In this document: in pieces, positions 17,817-25,872 of the stretch | How the letters are laid out: each line of letters begins with the position of its first letter | Numbering within the stretch: the stretch's first letter is position 1 | DNA from: Chitinophaga lutea | Lineage (GTDB): Bacteria > Bacteroidota > Bacteroidia > Chitinophagales > Chitinophagaceae | Direction: 5' to 3' | DNA length: 64,000 bases | Assembly: GCF_003813775.1 (NCBI RefSeq) | Contig: NZ_RPDH01000003.1 | Coordinates: forward strand, 372,001 to 436,000 | Translations under genes and position numbers: made by a program | Notes under the pieces: generated by a model | Told to the model about the DNA's origin: nothing | What the model saw: only the letters and a program-made list of their open reading frames with translations | Databases searched by the model: none

Positions 17817-20414
17817 TTAAAATCCTCCGCCTGTTTCCATCTGCATGTTATCTCCGCCGCTCCGGTTGTTACGCCGCTTGAAGAGCTGCGCGTCGAATTT
17901 GCCGAAACGGTAGCTCACGTTGAGGCGCAATACCCTTGATTCGCGTTTGCGCACCATGTCCTGCATGAAATAAGGGGACTCCTGCTCCATACCGAACTCG
18001 CGGGTATTGAACACGTCGCTGAGGGAAAGGGTAGCGGTGAGCGCTTTGCTCTTCAGGAAGTCTTTGCGAAGTGCGATATCTACCGCGCTCAGGCCCCTGA
18101 TCATGCCCTGCGCGGAAGTGGGGATCATCATAAATCCTCCACCGCCGCCACCTCCGCCGCCACGGCCACCACCGCCGCCACCTGCGGGCAGGGTAATGGT
18201 CGGCGCCTGGTAGTTGGCGGTAACCTGGAAGGTGAAGTTGGCGGGCAGTTTGGTTTCGGAGTTGATTTTAGCCATCCAGCTGAATCCGCTGTTGGTGTAA
18301 TTCTCCTTGGCATTGCGCACCTGCAGTTCCGTCTGGTACAGGTTCACGTTGGTGGTGATGTCCCAGCCCGGAATGATCTGGTTCTTCATCGTCAGTTCCG
18401 CACCGTAGGAAAAGTTTTTATTGGCGTTCACGAAAGTGGTCAGCAGCGTATCGGTGCCCGGGTGAATGGGCTCGTTGATGGTGCTGATGAGGTTGTTCGT
18501 ATTACGGTAGTACAGCGAACCGAGGAAGTTGTGTTTCTTCCAGGTTTTCATGTACGAAAACTCGAGGCTGTTGGTGTACTCCGGTTTCAGATTCGGGTTG
18601 CCCTGGCGGTGGTTCAGCGGGTCGGAGAAGTCGCGGTAGGGGATGAGCTGGAAAAAGTTCGGACGGTTCACCCGGCGCGAATAGTTCAGCTGCAATTCCT
18701 GCTCTTTTTCCAGCTTGTACGAGAGGTATACGCTGGGGAACAGGCCCGGTACGGCTTTCGTGGGTTTGAACTTCATGTTTTCGCTGGGGATTTCACCGGC
18801 GTATACATATTGTTCCGCGCGGAGTCCCACCTGGTAACCGAAGTTTTTAATGGCGTTGGAGTAGTTCGCATACACGGCATAGATCTGCTCGTTGTATTTG
18901 TAGTCGTTAGACAGGCTGTCGATTTTTTCCTTCACGCCGTTGTTGCCGTTGAACACGTCATAGAAGCTGCTGTAGTTACGGAAGGTACCTTTGATACCGG
19001 TTTCGAACTTGCCGGTTTTACCGATGGGGTCCACGTAATCGGCCTGGAAGGTGTAGAAATCCGTGTTGCCCTTGCTCTGGTTCGACTGCACGAAACGGTT
19101 GCCTACCGGGTTGCCGGAAAGGTCTTCGTTCTGCGTGCTGAAACCGCCGTCGCGGTTGTTATTGCTTTTGTTCATCGATATGTCCGCCGTCAGTTCCTTG
19201 TTGGCTTCCGCGAACAGATGCTTGAAACCGAGGGTGGTGGTGTAGTTGTTGAACCCGAATTTATTGTCGGAGTAGCGGGTATTGCGGCGGGTGATGTCTT
19301 TATCCGCATCGCTGTACACGCTTCCGAGGGTTTCCCTGTTTTTGAAGGTGCCGCTGACGATGTTCTGCGACAATGAAATGGTGTTCCGGTTGTCGAGGTA
19401 ATAATCGACGCCGAAACGGCCGAACTGGAACAGGCCGCCGCTGCGGCTGTCACTGTTCTGGTTAATGTAATTCAGTTCCGACGCGCCGGGTACCGCAAAG
19501 TTGGTACGGTCGGTGGTGCCGTTGCCCCAGTTGCGCTGGGAATTGTAATTGTAGTTCGCGGAAAAGTTCAGCTTGCCCTGACGGATGTTGATGTTACCGC
19601 CGGCGTTGTATTTGTCGCCCGTACCGATACCGCCCATGATCATGCCGTTGTATCCTGCCTTCTTGTTCTTTTTCAGCACAATGTTCAGGATGCCGCTCAT
19701 GCCTTCCGCATCGTATTTGGCGGAGGGGTTTGTGATCAGTTCCACGCTTTCGATCGCGTCCGCCGGTATCTGCTCGATGGTCAGGGTGCTGGGTTTGCCG
19801 TCTACAAAAATGGTAGGGGTGGCATTCCGCACTTTCACGTTACCGTCGATGTCCACATTCACGGAGGGCACGCTTTTCAGCACGTCCGCCGCCGTACCGC
19901 CCACGCTGGTGAGGTTACGGTCCACATTGAACACTTTTTTATCGATGTTCATCTGGAAGGCGCTGCGCTGGCCGGTTACCTCCACTTCAGACAATGCCTT
20001 GGCGTTGGCTTCCATGCGGATGTTGCCCAGGTCCTGCGACATGGTCTGCGGCGTTACCGTTACCTTTTTATAGATGGTGTTGTAACCCATGAAGTTGATA
20101 CGGACGAGGAAGGGGCCGAAGGGGAGGTTTTCGAGGTTGAAATCCCCGTTGGGTTTGCTCAGCATGCCGGTTACCACGCTGGAATCCTTCACACGCAGCA
20201 GTGCTACGGAAGCGTATTCCACGCCTTTTTTGGTTTGAGCGTCGACCAGTTTACCGTATATCTGTCCAATCTGTGGCATATTGGCACCTCCGGGGCGTTG
20301 CTGACCGGCTCCTGCGCCCGCACCGGCAGGCCTGCCGCCTTGTGGCGCCTGCGCGGCAGCATGCAGCTGCAGGACCATCAGTCCCAGGAATAATGCGTAC
20401 AATTTTTTCATCAT
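17817..20414 (-). CDS. TonB-receptor-like outer-membrane beta-barrel protein (OMP_b-brl_3 type)
   Basis: 865 residues. The signal peptide (1-22) is followed by a Gly/Pro/Gln-rich linker, a CarboxypepD-regulatory domain (about 53-135, GKLVDAQTKKGVEYASVALL), a plug domain (about 150-250, DVLKSVPSVNVDIDGNV, PTIFVDGKP, NPSAKYDAEGMSGI) and a long beta-barrel ending in VSYRFGKFDAQLFKRRNN. This family takes up or senses large ligands at the outer membrane with TonB energy in the SusC-like model. No SusD partner or sigma/anti-sigma pair is adjacent. A poly-glycine run interrupts the barrel at about 743-760. The short Met-Met start leaves 20411 as an alternative. Confidence 0.88.
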   Translation of the reverse strand: MMKKLYALFLGLMVLQLHAAAQAPQGGRPAGAGAGAGQQRPGGANMPQIGQIYGKLVDAQTKKGVEYASVALLRVKDSSVVTGMLSKPNGDFNLENLPFGPFLVRINFMGYNTIYKKVTVTPQTMSQDLGNIRMEANAKALSEVEVTGQRSAFQMNIDKKVFNVDRNLTSVGGTAADVLKSVPSVNVDIDGNVKVRNATPTIFVDGKPSTLTIEQIPADAIESVELITNPSAKYDAEGMSGILNIVLKKNKKAGYNGMIMGGIGTGDKYNAGGNINIRQGKLNFSANYNYNSQRNWGNGTTDRTNFAVPGASELNYINQNSDSRSGGLFQFGRFGVDYYLDNRNTISLSQNIVSGTFKNRETLGSVYSDADKDITRRNTRYSDNKFGFNNYTTTLGFKHLFAEANKELTADISMNKSNNNRDGGFSTQNEDLSGNPVGNRFVQSNQSKGNTDFYTFQADYVDPIGKTGKFETGIKGTFRNYSSFYDVFNGNNGVKEKIDSLSNDYKYNEQIYAVYANYSNAIKNFGYQVGLRAEQYVYAGEIPSENMKFKPTKAVPGLFPSVYLSYKLEKEQELQLNYSRRVNRPNFFQLIPYRDFSDPLNHRQGNPNLKPEYTNSLEFSYMKTWKKHNFLGSLYYRNTNNLISTINEPIHPGTDTLLTTFVNANKNFSYGAELTMKNQIIPGWDITTNVNLYQTELQVRNAKENYTNSGFSWMAKINSETKLPANFTFQVTANYQAPTITLPAGGGGGGRGGGGGGGGGFMMIPTSAQGMIRGLSAVDIALRKDFLKSKALTATLSLSDVFNTREFGMEQESPYFMQDMVRKRESRVLRLNVSYRFGKFDAQLFKRRNNRSGGDNMQMETGGGF
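18135..18186. repeat. GGN trinucleotide tract encoding poly-glycine
   Basis: On the coding (minus) strand about 17 near-uninterrupted GGN codons encode six glycines, one arginine and nine glycines. Such tracts change length by replication slippage; in-frame unit loss would keep the protein open. Confidence 0.8.
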
Positions 20415-20492
20415 AATAGCTTTGAAACGTTGACTCAGAGTTTAGACGTTGTTTTTAAACGAGACCTTTACAGGAACTGATAATTTGCAGCA

Positions 20493-20500
20493 CAAAAGTA
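20493..20500 (-). promoter_or_regulatory. Bacteroidota -7 box TACTTTTG for the receptor gene
   Basis: The minus strand reads TACTTTTG, matching TAnnTTTG, and predicts an mRNA leader of roughly 70 bases before the start at 20414. No convincing -33 element was seen. Confidence 0.5.
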
Positions 20501-20601
20501 GATGCAATTCGGCACGCCCCGGAGAAATCTTGATAAAGGGATAATATCCGTCGACGAAAGATGGTAAAACGGGGCGGATGGTATTAACATTGGTTAACAG
20601 A

Positions 20602-21192
20602 TCAGGTCACCGCCAGGGCCAGTTGCAGGAGGCCGATCAGGAAGCCGGTAGCGGCGCAGAGCCAGCCCAGTTTGTTAAGGGCGCCGCCCAGGCGCTGGTG
20701 AACGGCCTGTTCGAGCTGTTCGGACGAGAGGGCCGCTACTTTGGCCGTTACGATCGCTTCCAGGTCGAGGTCGTTCTGCACGTTATCGAGATACTGGCCG
20801 ATGAGTTTCGGGAAAAGGAGATCGAGCTCGTTGGCCAGGGTGGTTTTGATTTGGTTGATGGTGCTGTCGCCGATGAACATGGAAATCATGGGCATCGTTT
20901 CCGGGAGTTTTTTCCGGAGGAAGTGTTCGAGATGTTCTTCCACGACAGGTTTGATGGCACTGATTTTCTGCGGGTCGGTGAGTTTCTGCCGGATGTTGTC
21001 GAAGGAAAAAAACTGCGTGGCCACCATCTTGCCCAGCGCCGCGGCCAGCTGCTGCTGTTGCCGGGGAAATGCGCCCTGGAGGGTAAACAGGCCGAGGTTC
21101 ACCGGTTGAACGGGGCGGAACAACAGCCAGAGGGCGGCGCGGTTCACAAACCAGCCGGTAAAAGCGCCTAATATGGGAATCAGATAGACCAT
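20602..21192 (-). CDS. DUF445 family membrane protein
   Basis: 196 residues from the ATG at 21192 (MVYLIPILGAFTGWFVN). The longer frame to 21297 would read through the tRNA-His gene and its terminator, so it is rejected. The N-terminal membrane helix with GAFTGWFVNRAALWLLFRPVQP is the DUF445/YheB hallmark. A helical central region and a second C-terminal membrane helix (about 173-195, GWLCAATGFLIGLLQLALAV) follow. Function of the family is unknown; it is thought to sit in the cytoplasmic membrane with most of the chain on one side. Confidence 0.85.
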   Translation of the reverse strand: MVYLIPILGAFTGWFVNRAALWLLFRPVQPVNLGLFTLQGAFPRQQQQLAAALGKMVATQFFSFDNIRQKLTDPQKISAIKPVVEEHLEHFLRKKLPETMPMISMFIGDSTINQIKTTLANELDLLFPKLIGQYLDNVQNDLDLEAIVTAKVAALSSEQLEQAVHQRLGGALNKLGWLCAATGFLIGLLQLALAVT

Positions 21193-21218
21193 TTGCAGCT
21201 CGAATTTGGATAAAAGAG

Positions 21219-21246
21219 AAAAGGCCCATATTGCTAAAGGCCTTTT
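21219..21246 (-). terminator. Hairpin terminator after tRNA-His
   Basis: AAAAGGCC and GGCCTTTT pair around a 12-base loop, and the minus strand continues with CTCTTTT. It lies just downstream of the tRNA and upstream of the DUF445 start. Confidence 0.7.
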
Positions 21247-21257
21247 CAGTTTTTTTG

Positions 21258-21332
21258 GGTGACCAAGGGGTCTCGAACCCCCGACCCTCAGAACCACAAT
21301 CTGATGCTCTAACCAACTGAGCTATGGTCACC
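21258..21332 (-). tRNA. tRNA-His (anticodon GTG)
   Basis: The minus strand folds as a cloverleaf: G-1 GTGACCA pairs with TGGTCAC C73, the D arm reads GCTCAGTTGGTTAGAGC, the anticodon stem TCAGA/TCTGA encloses TTGTGGT with anticodon GTG, and the T arm contains GGGGGTTCGAGACCCC. The encoded G-1 opposite C73 is the identity element of histidine tRNAs. CCA is not encoded, as is usual in this phylum. Confidence 0.96.
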
Positions 21333-21352
21333 GTGTGTTGTTTTGCGGAGTG

Positions 21353-21360
21353 CAAAGGTA
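21353..21360 (-). promoter_or_regulatory. Bacteroidota -7 box TACCTTTG for tRNA-His
   Basis: The minus strand reads TACCTTTG, matching TAnnTTTG, 20 bases before the tRNA 5' end. Confidence 0.6.
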
Positions 21361-21524
21361 ATGGAAAACCTTTTCATTTTCCAAATACTGCCAGGGAAAA
21401 ATTTTCAGGAGATAGCAATTTTTTTTCGCGAGGGTAAGTGGCTGATGATAAATGGCGTAACATATGAAAGCTAGAAATGTATCAGATGCCCCGGTTATGC
21501 ACATGATTTCCACAAAAAATGCCT

Positions 21525-21532
21525 TATCTTTG
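21525..21532 (+). promoter_or_regulatory. Bacteroidota -7 box TATCTTTG upstream of a hairpin unit
   Basis: TATCTTTG matches TAnnTTTG. A transcript from it would start near 21538 and meet the terminator-like hairpin at 21560-21594 before reaching the gene at 21640. Confidence 0.55.
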
Positions 21533-21559
21533 CCTCTCGCAATACCCAAGAAACTTACT

Positions 21560-21594
21560 AGCCCAGCATGCGAAGTGCTGGGCTTTTTGTTTTT
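21560..21594 (+). terminator. Intrinsic terminator or attenuator in the leader of the 21640 gene
   Basis: AGCCCAGCA and TGCTGGGCT form a perfect nine-base stem around a seven-base loop, followed by TTTTG and TTTTT. The T-tract makes it a plus-strand terminator only. It sits between a promoter box and the next gene, so it either ends a short RNA of about 55 bases or attenuates the downstream gene. Confidence 0.75.
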
Positions 21595-21639
21595 ATATAC
21601 CAACAAAAAATTATATAGAATACTGACATTCAACTAATT

Positions 21640-22851
21640 ATGCATATGGATCAACTGAAACTGAAATTACAGGAGTATTACCAACAGTATCAGAAACTGG
21701 AGAAACAGCCATCGGGGAAGGCAGCAGAGGGGGAAGAGGACACGGTGCAGGAGCTCGAGAACGACATCCTCACCCAGTTCGGTTTGCCGGTATCCAAACG
21801 GTTCGTACAGATTCTGCACGATTTTGTGAATCACAGTGTGGTAAATGACCAACTGCTCGACTATGTGAGCAAAAAGCTGCGCACCGCCGCGCGGAAGTAT
21901 TTATTGTCACCCGTTATGAGCGACCAGGAACTGCTTACGCAGGCACGCGATCAGAAACGCAGTCCGTACGATGTACTGCCGGAGCTGGGTTATCCCGCCC
22001 ACGAGTACGCCATCTTCCTGGTAGGGGAGTTGCTGTACCGCCGCAACATGGCGCCGCAGGATATCCTGGACGAACTGAAAAACGTGCAGAAACACAAAAG
22101 CTGGGAGGATCTGGCCGTTCTCAGCAAGATGCACAATTATTCCACCCACGAGCTGTACGGCAAGCTGAAAAAGCTCCAGGTGCGCTTTGTGGACGACTTC
22201 GTGCAGCATCTGCACCGCCAGGAGGTGGCCAAGCCGCAAAACAAACGGCTGACGCCCGCCGAAGAAGGGTATAAACCCAATTATAAAACGATCTCGAAAA
22301 TACAGGTGGAAGACATCGTGTTCGACGACAATACGACGCCCAGCCTGTTCGGTAAAATCAGGAACGGCAGAAGCTATTCCCGCATCACCATCGGCCTCGA
22401 GTTTTCCGAGCTGAACCAGCTGCTCATGAGCGGCGGGGAACTGGGCGTGGAAATCAGCAATGCCATCAAAAAGCGCCTGGCCAACCGCGCGGCTGAAAAA
22501 CCGCTGGTGATCGACATTAAAGCGGAGTTCGGCGAAGCCCTCAAACTCGACAATTGTTACCTGGAGGTATACAAACCCCAGCACAAAGAAGGCGGTAAGT
22601 GGATGGAGGACAAGGATGCGTTCTACTTCGTAGATAAAATCCTGTCTAAAAAGGAATTCGAAAAAAAGGCGAAAGAGGAAGAGGTGAAGACCAAAATCCA
22701 GGAATGCCTCGAGCTGATCGGCGGTTCTTACGTATACTACCAGCGCCTGCGCCGGCTCGGTATCACGGAGGAAGAAGCCAAGCTGCGCGCCGGTCTGCAG
22801 GATGAACTGCTGTTCAAACTGAGCTCTTACTTAAACAAACTGAAGGATTAA
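21640..22851 (+). CDS. Conserved-looking hypothetical protein, 403 residues
   Basis: I do not recognise this protein. It starts MHMDQLKLKLQEYYQQYQ at 21640 (21646 is an alternative), has no signal peptide or membrane segment, and is rich in charged helices throughout. A coiled-coil-like start is followed by helical blocks, then a more beta-like segment around 230-310 (KIQVEDIVFDDNTTPSLFGK, RITIGLEFSELNQLL) and a lysine/glutamate-rich helix (KKEFEKKAKEEEVKTKIQE). The base composition matches neighbours. It is monocistronic, with its own leader carrying a terminator-like hairpin and a strong terminator behind it. A cytoplasmic scaffolding or nucleic-acid role is possible but unsupported. Confidence 0.8.
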   Translation: MHMDQLKLKLQEYYQQYQKLEKQPSGKAAEGEEDTVQELENDILTQFGLPVSKRFVQILHDFVNHSVVNDQLLDYVSKKLRTAARKYLLSPVMSDQELLTQARDQKRSPYDVLPELGYPAHEYAIFLVGELLYRRNMAPQDILDELKNVQKHKSWEDLAVLSKMHNYSTHELYGKLKKLQVRFVDDFVQHLHRQEVAKPQNKRLTPAEEGYKPNYKTISKIQVEDIVFDDNTTPSLFGKIRNGRSYSRITIGLEFSELNQLLMSGGELGVEISNAIKKRLANRAAEKPLVIDIKAEFGEALKLDNCYLEVYKPQHKEGGKWMEDKDAFYFVDKILSKKEFEKKAKEEEVKTKIQECLELIGGSYVYYQRLRRLGITEEEAKLRAGLQDELLFKLSSYLNKLKD

Positions 22852-22872
22852 TCATACCGCAATCCGCGAAAG

Positions 22873-22906
22873 AAAAAGCCTGTTTCCATCGAAACAGGCT
22901 TTTTTT
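22873..22906 (+). terminator. Strong intrinsic terminator
   Basis: AAAAAGCCTGTTTC pairs perfectly with GAAACAGGCTTTTT around a CATC loop and runs into a T-tract, 21 bases after the stop codon at 22851. Confidence 0.9.
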
Positions 22907-23018
22907 ATTGTATCGTAGTGAGCATCCGGCGGCCAGGCTCCCCTGGCAGCAGTTGAGCCGGGAAAAAGAACAACTATGACAATGGCCGGAATAGCTTCTT
23001 TTTTTAAATCTTTGACCC

Positions 23019-23102
23019 TGTAAACCTTTGTACGGATTAACGACAGAGGTGTAAACCTTCATCCGGATTATCTCGCCAGGGTGTAAACCTGGTTTAGGAC
23101 GA
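23019..23102. repeat. Three degenerate repeats with about 31-base spacing
   Basis: TGTAAACCT motifs begin at 23019, 23050 and 23082. The first two continue with a shared CGGATTA nine bases later, the third with a weaker GGACGA. The 470-base gap 22852-23323 contains no gene; besides two terminators it is mostly this array and the 11-base array next to it. Confidence 0.6.
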
Positions 23103-23116
23103 GTCTGGATGAAAGA

Positions 23117-23222
23117 CGAACCTTCAACGAACCTCCAACGAACCTCCAACGAACCTTCAACGAACGATCAACTTTTCCGTGTAGGTTCGTTATTCCCCCA
23201 GGGAGGCTTCGTTGAAGGTTCG
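23117..23222. repeat. Five 11-base tandem repeats plus inverted copy
   Basis: CGAACCTTCAA-type units occupy 23117-23127, 23128-23138, 23139-23149, 23150-23160 and 23161-23171 (the last is CGAACGATCAA). The exact reverse complement TTGAAGGTTCG stands at 23212-23222, with weaker inverted copies around 23184-23211, so the transcript could fold back on itself. Confidence 0.75.
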
Positions 23223-23266
23223 TTCGGGACGGGGAGACGGAGAAAGCGTGCATTGGATGAATAAAA

Positions 23267-23295
23267 AAAGGGGAGATGTTGCGTCTCTCCCCTTT
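23267..23295 (-). terminator. Intrinsic terminator of the macroglobulin/plug gene
   Basis: On the minus strand AAAGGGGAGA pairs with TCTCCCCTTT and is followed by TTTTATTC, 29 bases after the stop of the gene at 23324. Confidence 0.85.
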
Positions 23296-23323
23296 GTGAA
23301 ATCTTTATCTGAGATATAATCTT

Positions 23324-25759
23324 TTAGAAAGTTTTTTCCAGCCGGCCTACGCGCCCGAACTGGTCCATCGCTTCCACCACTACGCGGTAGTTTTTGGTGA
23401 AGTCGTTGTTGTAGAAAGTAAACCGGGTGGTGTTATTGGTGGTATCGATCCGGAGGCTGGCATTCCAATACAGCGTCAGGCGTTTATCGGGCAGGCTGTG
23501 TACGGCTTTTTTAACGGCATAGTCGGGACTATAAAACTCCTTGATGATTTTGTAACCGCCTTTCTTCACCAGCTCCATGCCTTTGGCGTTCGGGTCGCCT
23601 TTGTAATCACCGCCACGGCGCGTCCAGATGGCGATGGCGCCGTTGCCGCCGCCCATGCCGCCCATGAATGGGGGACGGAATACTTTGATCAGTGCTACGT
23701 CCGACATGGGGATTGTCGATACCATGCTCACATCCACGGGCATCTGGTCGAGGTAGATACCGGGTGCGCCGCCTCGCCAGCTCAGGGTGGGATTGCTGAT
23801 GTCGCCGCCGATCTGCAGCCCCGGCACGCGCGATTGCAGGTACTGGAATACGTTGAAGGAAGTGGGATTTTCTTCGGTAAGGTCGAAGGTGTACCCGTCG
23901 CCGCCGCTGAACATGCCGCTGGCGTACCGTTTTTCGGTCGTTTCCGACGGTGCGGGCTTGCGGGCGTTGATATTCACTTCCTTGAGGTATATCGTGCGGT
24001 TATTGATCATTTTGTTCACGCCGATGCCTTCGTTCACCGTGGCCAGGTAGTTTTTCAATACCCGGTTGTCCATCGGCGGGGGCGGCAACAGTGGAACGGG
24101 TGTTTTAACGGAGTTGTACACGTCGAAGAAGTGGCGGTCGAATTTCACATCGACGTCTTTCCATTTCTTGTTGGTCATATTCCCCTGGAAGTACACGTTG
24201 GCGGTGTCGCTGAACAGCATGTTCGTGAGCGCGAACTTACCCTGCGGGTTCACGGGGGCGGAGGCAAAGGCGGACGAACTGTCTACCGGGATGCGGATGA
24301 GGAAACTCACCTGTCCGTCGGTGACCAGCTGACCGCCGGCAGTGCGCGCCGTGCCGGTGATGTTGATGCCCTGTTCGTAGGGATAGGTCAGTTGCGGGTA
24401 TTTGTCGTGGAGGATTTCTTTCCACGAAAACCGGCGCCAGCCATTGGTGAGCATCACCAGGTCGAGCGCGGCGTTGGTGGTATCGCTGTTGTTGCGGAAA
24501 TACCAGTACGGGTTGTGTACGTAGCCGTGTATATCGGACGTAAGCAGGGTATTGGAAATGATGTTGTTGGCGTAAGGGTCCTGCGCTACCTGGTCGGCAT
24601 CCGTTACCGAAACGCTGATACGGCCGCGCATGCTGTCGGGTACCTGCAGTACGAGCTCCGTTCTGCCGCGGGGGGCTTTGTTGAGTTCGTTCGGGTCGAG
24701 CATGAAATCGAGCAGTTCGGTTTTCTGCCGCACGTACACGATACGTTCGCTGAGCGGATTGCCGTTCGTGTCGAAAAGGGTCAGCTGCAGGATGCCGGTG
24801 GGCAATTCCGCCACGGGGATGAGGCCGCTTACCTGGCCTTCCGCGATATTGAGGTTGGCTTTATACACGACCTGGTTCTGCATCTGGGCTACCAGCATCA
24901 ATTTGTTGAGGCTGGTGTCGATACCGCTGAAGCCGGCGAGGAAAAACACCCTTGCGCCGCGGTTGTATACTTTCAGGGCCACGCCTTTGGGCTTGACAGT
25001 GGGCAGGTTGAACGTTTTCTGCTGGCCGGTGGCGGACTGCACCACCACTTTGTAGCTTTCCCCCGCTTCGGGTTTCAGTTCAAAGCTGCCCATCCCGTCG
25101 TGCACCGTTTCGATGACGCCCACCTGTTTGTCTTTGCTGTCGCGTACGGCCCCCGCTACCTTGATGGGGTACCCGTTCGCGTCGATGGCTTTAAAGGCGA
25201 CGAGGCTGCTCACGTCGTTGATAAGATCGCCTCCCTCCGGGAAAAACTGTACCGAAAAATCGCGGGTAGCGGCTGTTTCGCCGGTTTTACCCGATTTCGG
25301 GTCCATGATCTGGATGTTTTTATAGAAGAGGAAAGAGCTGTCGAAATTGAGCATCCAGGCAGTGTAAGCGCGTACCTGGTAGAGGCCCGGCTTCATGTTT
25401 TCCGGCAGGGTGAATTCCCCGGCTGCGCCGCCCTGGTAGGCCACCACCAGCTGTTTCTGCACAATGGCGCCTTTGGCGTCGCGCAGCTCCGCATAGAGGT
25501 TGCGCGCACCGAGTGCGGGCTGTTCGTTGAGGGTGATGTAGGCGGAGTACCAGATGGTTTCCCCGGCGGCATAATAATCCCTGTCGAAGTGCAGGTAAAC
25601 TTTCTCTTGCGGATAATCGTTGGTGAATTTTTCCAAAGCTTTCAGTATCCGTTCCGTCCAGTCGTCGGGTCTGGTAAAACCCAACGCGCCGGCGACGCCG
25701 GTGGCTAACAGGCCGGCGATGAACAGGGCACGGAACTTCCTCAGGGATGTACGTTGCAT
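23324..25759 (-). CDS. Exported MG2-like/TonB-plug protein without beta-barrel
   Basis: 811 residues from the ATG at 25759 (MQRTSLRKFRALFIAGLLATG), which begins a good signal peptide; the longer frame to 25897 adds unlikely sequence. The N-terminal YPQEKVYLHFDRDYYAAGETIWY is split here into the macroglobulin MG2-type blocks KVYLHFDRDYY and AGETIWYSAY. FFPEGGDLINDVSSLVAFK is the second family block. A plug-like domain sits near 640-740 (FQYLQSRVPGLQI, GIYLDQMPVDVSM, NGAIAIWTRRGGD), but no barrel follows; about 75 residues of beta-rich C-terminus end the protein. Such proteins are common in Bacteroidota, probably at the outer membrane, and have no settled function. Confidence 0.82.
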   Translation of the reverse strand: MQRTSLRKFRALFIAGLLATGVAGALGFTRPDDWTERILKALEKFTNDYPQEKVYLHFDRDYYAAGETIWYSAYITLNEQPALGARNLYAELRDAKGAIVQKQLVVAYQGGAAGEFTLPENMKPGLYQVRAYTAWMLNFDSSFLFYKNIQIMDPKSGKTGETAATRDFSVQFFPEGGDLINDVSSLVAFKAIDANGYPIKVAGAVRDSKDKQVGVIETVHDGMGSFELKPEAGESYKVVVQSATGQQKTFNLPTVKPKGVALKVYNRGARVFFLAGFSGIDTSLNKLMLVAQMQNQVVYKANLNIAEGQVSGLIPVAELPTGILQLTLFDTNGNPLSERIVYVRQKTELLDFMLDPNELNKAPRGRTELVLQVPDSMRGRISVSVTDADQVAQDPYANNIISNTLLTSDIHGYVHNPYWYFRNNSDTTNAALDLVMLTNGWRRFSWKEILHDKYPQLTYPYEQGINITGTARTAGGQLVTDGQVSFLIRIPVDSSSAFASAPVNPQGKFALTNMLFSDTANVYFQGNMTNKKWKDVDVKFDRHFFDVYNSVKTPVPLLPPPPMDNRVLKNYLATVNEGIGVNKMINNRTIYLKEVNINARKPAPSETTEKRYASGMFSGGDGYTFDLTEENPTSFNVFQYLQSRVPGLQIGGDISNPTLSWRGGAPGIYLDQMPVDVSMVSTIPMSDVALIKVFRPPFMGGMGGGNGAIAIWTRRGGDYKGDPNAKGMELVKKGGYKIIKEFYSPDYAVKKAVHSLPDKRLTLYWNASLRIDTTNNTTRFTFYNNDFTKNYRVVVEAMDQFGRVGRLEKTF

Positions 25760-25872
25760 GGATTGTTGAAGGTTTATAATCTTCCAAGATAGTGAATTAC
25801 GAATAATTAGTAGACAAAGCTGACGATATTTTAACATTTCATATTTACGGCATATTTGCGAAATTCGCCGCC

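Noticed and set aside
21258..21297. N-terminal extension of the DUF445 gene to 21297
   Set aside because: The extension would translate the tRNA-His 3' half and its terminator; the ATG at 21192 begins the family's conserved sequence.
23117..23222. CRISPR array or TAL-type target array
   Set aside because: Units of 11 bases with no spacers and no related effector genes.
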